Below are positions 62,301-64,000 of a stretch of 64,000 nt of DNA, in pieces. Source of the DNA: Haliaeetus albicilla (Eukaryota > Chordata > Aves > Accipitriformes > Accipitridae). The stretch covers positions 23,890,033-23,954,032 of the forward strand of contig NC_091505.1 of the NCBI RefSeq assembly GCF_947461875.1, given 5' to 3'. How positions within the stretch are numbered: the first letter of the stretch is position 1; each line of letters begins with the position of its first letter. Below the pieces are notes generated by a model. The model was given only the letters and a program-made list of their open reading frames with translations, did not search any database and had not been told where the DNA came from. Both the position numbers and the translations under genes were made by a program.

Positions 62301-63797
62301 GATGCGGGGCTGGCTGGAGCAGCCTCGAGCCACCGAGCCGCACACCTGGAGCCGAGCCACATCTGGAATTGCTAGAAGCTGGGAGACCCTGGCATCAAAA
62401 TGTCTCGTCGTGCTAAAGTGAGATGAAAATGTACAATTTCGAAAAAAATGCAAGCAAAACGGTTTCTAATTTTCTCCACATCAGATAAAATTTCACTTCA
62501 ATTTTCTGGAAGTGTCCTGATTTTTCTAACCATTTCTGTTGCCTGCTACAGTATTACAAAGAAATCTACACATGTCAAAACAGCCACTGTTTGATAAGGT
62601 CCTTGGCAGCACATAACGATATTGCAGAGAACTCATTTTAGACGATGGGAAACTCAAACAGAAAAAAGATCATTATTTAAGTACCCAATGCCCAGAAGCA
62701 TGAAGGATGCTGTACAAGACAAAGATGGTACAGACATCCAGATATTTTGGACAAAAGCAAAAACAAACAAAAAACCAAACCACTAAGCAAGAATTGGCCA
62801 AGGGATTCACAAAGTTTCTATCCTTGATTTAAAAAAAAATTTTAAAAAAATTGGTTAAAAACTCCTTGGCAAGCAACTTGATTTATTTTCCTTTTTGCTC
62901 TCCAGCTACAGAATAAAAAGGACTCGTCTTAGTAAATCTTTCTATAGCTACTTACTGTGCAGAACTTAAGGAGAAATTTTAAACACCATGGACGTTAAAA
63001 TGCAGCTAAACAGCAGACATTTCAACTCCAGATAGCCAAGGACCTTCAGATTCAGGTGGGGGTTTTTTTTCCCTCTCACTTGTATGCAATTGCTTACGCC
63101 AATAAACAGACCATTTTTCTCACTTGTTACAATCACTTGCCTTGCTCGGGACCTTGCGATCACTGAGCAAGGGTTGCATGGGGCAGAGCTGAATGTGCCG
63201 CTGTTCAAAGCGGATCTCCCAAAAAAAAGCAGGCTTGCTGTGCTGGACCGATGACACCCGGAGAGGCACCTCCACGTGTCACCAGCTACTGCTGACGTCA
63301 CCGTGAGCGTGTTGCAGATGCAAGGAGGTCATAACTCTTAGACGACCTCATAACACAGCATATTTAATTGAAAGAGAAACGTAGTACATTACAACATATT
63401 CATGTATGTTGTGTTTTACAACATATTCAAAGATGGGCAGTTTTCTAAACAAAGCGTAGACAAATCCAGGACTCCCACGCAAGATGGGTTAAAGTAAGAG
63501 ACAAACCAAAATTTTGATAAAGTAACTGATGATGACGATGGACTTATACTAAAATTAATAAATATGTACATATATGTATATACACACTTAAAATACACAT
63601 ATAAGGCTAAAAGGTCCAATTTTCATTTGCAGTGAGGTGAATTTCCAGTGATGGGGCAGTGAAGAGTGGCCTTCAAGTCAAAACGGACTACATCAGCTTA
63701 TATCAGGACACTGTAAAGGAGTTTGTTCAAATGAAAATGAGACCTCCGTGTCATTACAAAGCAAACACACGCAATTTTAAGTCTTTAAGTTAAAGCG

Positions 63798-63838
63798 AAA
63801 GGCCCCAGTGTAGCAGGCAGTGGTCTCCTGGGGCCTTT
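63798..63838. repeat. GC-rich inverted repeat (11-bp stem)
   Basis: AAAGGCCCCAG (63798-63808) pairs perfectly with CTGGGGCCTTT (63828-63838) across a 19-base loop. The stem is shorter than a typical pre-miRNA arm. Confidence 0.65.
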
Positions 63839-64000
63839 TGGGTCCCTCTCTCTGCCACATCTTCTAAGGAGACGCTCTCAAACCTCCTCTGACCCTGCAC
63901 CTCTCGGCTACGGCAGCAGAGATCAGCTTAGAGAATCTTTGCGGGCTTGCTGCAAACAACCAGCCACAGCGCAAGGCTTGCCCATCTATTTAAGGGCTGA

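Larger units (their letters stand above)
55896..64000. other. Non-coding flank upstream of the TMEM182-like gene
   Basis: No coding exon recognised on either strand. Holds a 20-bp tandem duplication, AT-rich stretches (58.8-59.4 and 62.4-62.9 kb), a GC-richer patch (57.1-57.7 kb) and the GC-rich hairpin near the end. A distal promoter or 5' non-coding exon of the gene could lie here but cannot be identified from sequence alone. Confidence 0.55.

Noticed and set aside
1..64000. Endogenous retrovirus, CRISPR array, operon or other microbial or viral system
   Set aside because: No LTR pair, primer-binding site, retroviral protein motif, regularly spaced repeats or polycistronic gene order was found.

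Overview
This is a vertebrate genomic window, most likely from a bird and at least from a sauropsid (bird/reptile) amniote. The evidence is a split gene with canonical GT-AG introns, very low gene density, few and decayed interspersed repeats, and a recognisable fossil of a CR1-type LINE, the dominant retrotransposon of that lineage. Nothing prokaryotic is present: no operons, ribosome binding sites, CRISPR arrays or insertion sequences.

One protein-coding gene can be supported, and its coding region is complete within the window. It lies on the minus strand in five coding exons: 55477-55629, 52834-52951, 50671-50769, 47915-48052 and 39845-40074. Joined, they encode a 245-residue, four-pass membrane protein of the TMEM182 family (claudin/PMP22-like fold). 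It keeps the family signature TFHHEGFFWRCWF. From memory of the family it looks too divergent to be the main TMEM182 orthologue, so I read it as a TMEM182 paralogue (TMEM182-like). Its start is fixed by an in-frame upstream stop. A polyadenylation signal lies about 600 bases past the stop codon. The roughly 260 bases upstream of the start hold E-box, MEF2-like and CArG-like sequences, compatible with muscle expression.

Region by region: 1-39236 shows no recognisable gene. It holds short tandem repeats, homopolymers, a likely CR1 3' fragment (near 9.4 kb), an old amniote repeat (13.05 kb), small inverted repeats and several AT-rich, TAAT-dense blocks that look like conserved regulatory elements. 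39.2-55.7 kb is the TMEM182-like gene. Its last intron is the longest (7.8 kb) and carries a CR1 reverse-transcriptase fossil and a 23-bp minisatellite. Intron 2 carries a striking TAAT-rich block. 55.9-64.0 kb is again non-coding as far as I can tell.

The most interesting content is the TMEM182-like paralogue itself: two in-frame ways to splice exon 1 to exon 2, and a predicted protein with a single asparagine. The next is the group of enhancer-like AT-rich blocks in and around it. Conservation and orthology claims need alignments that I could not run.
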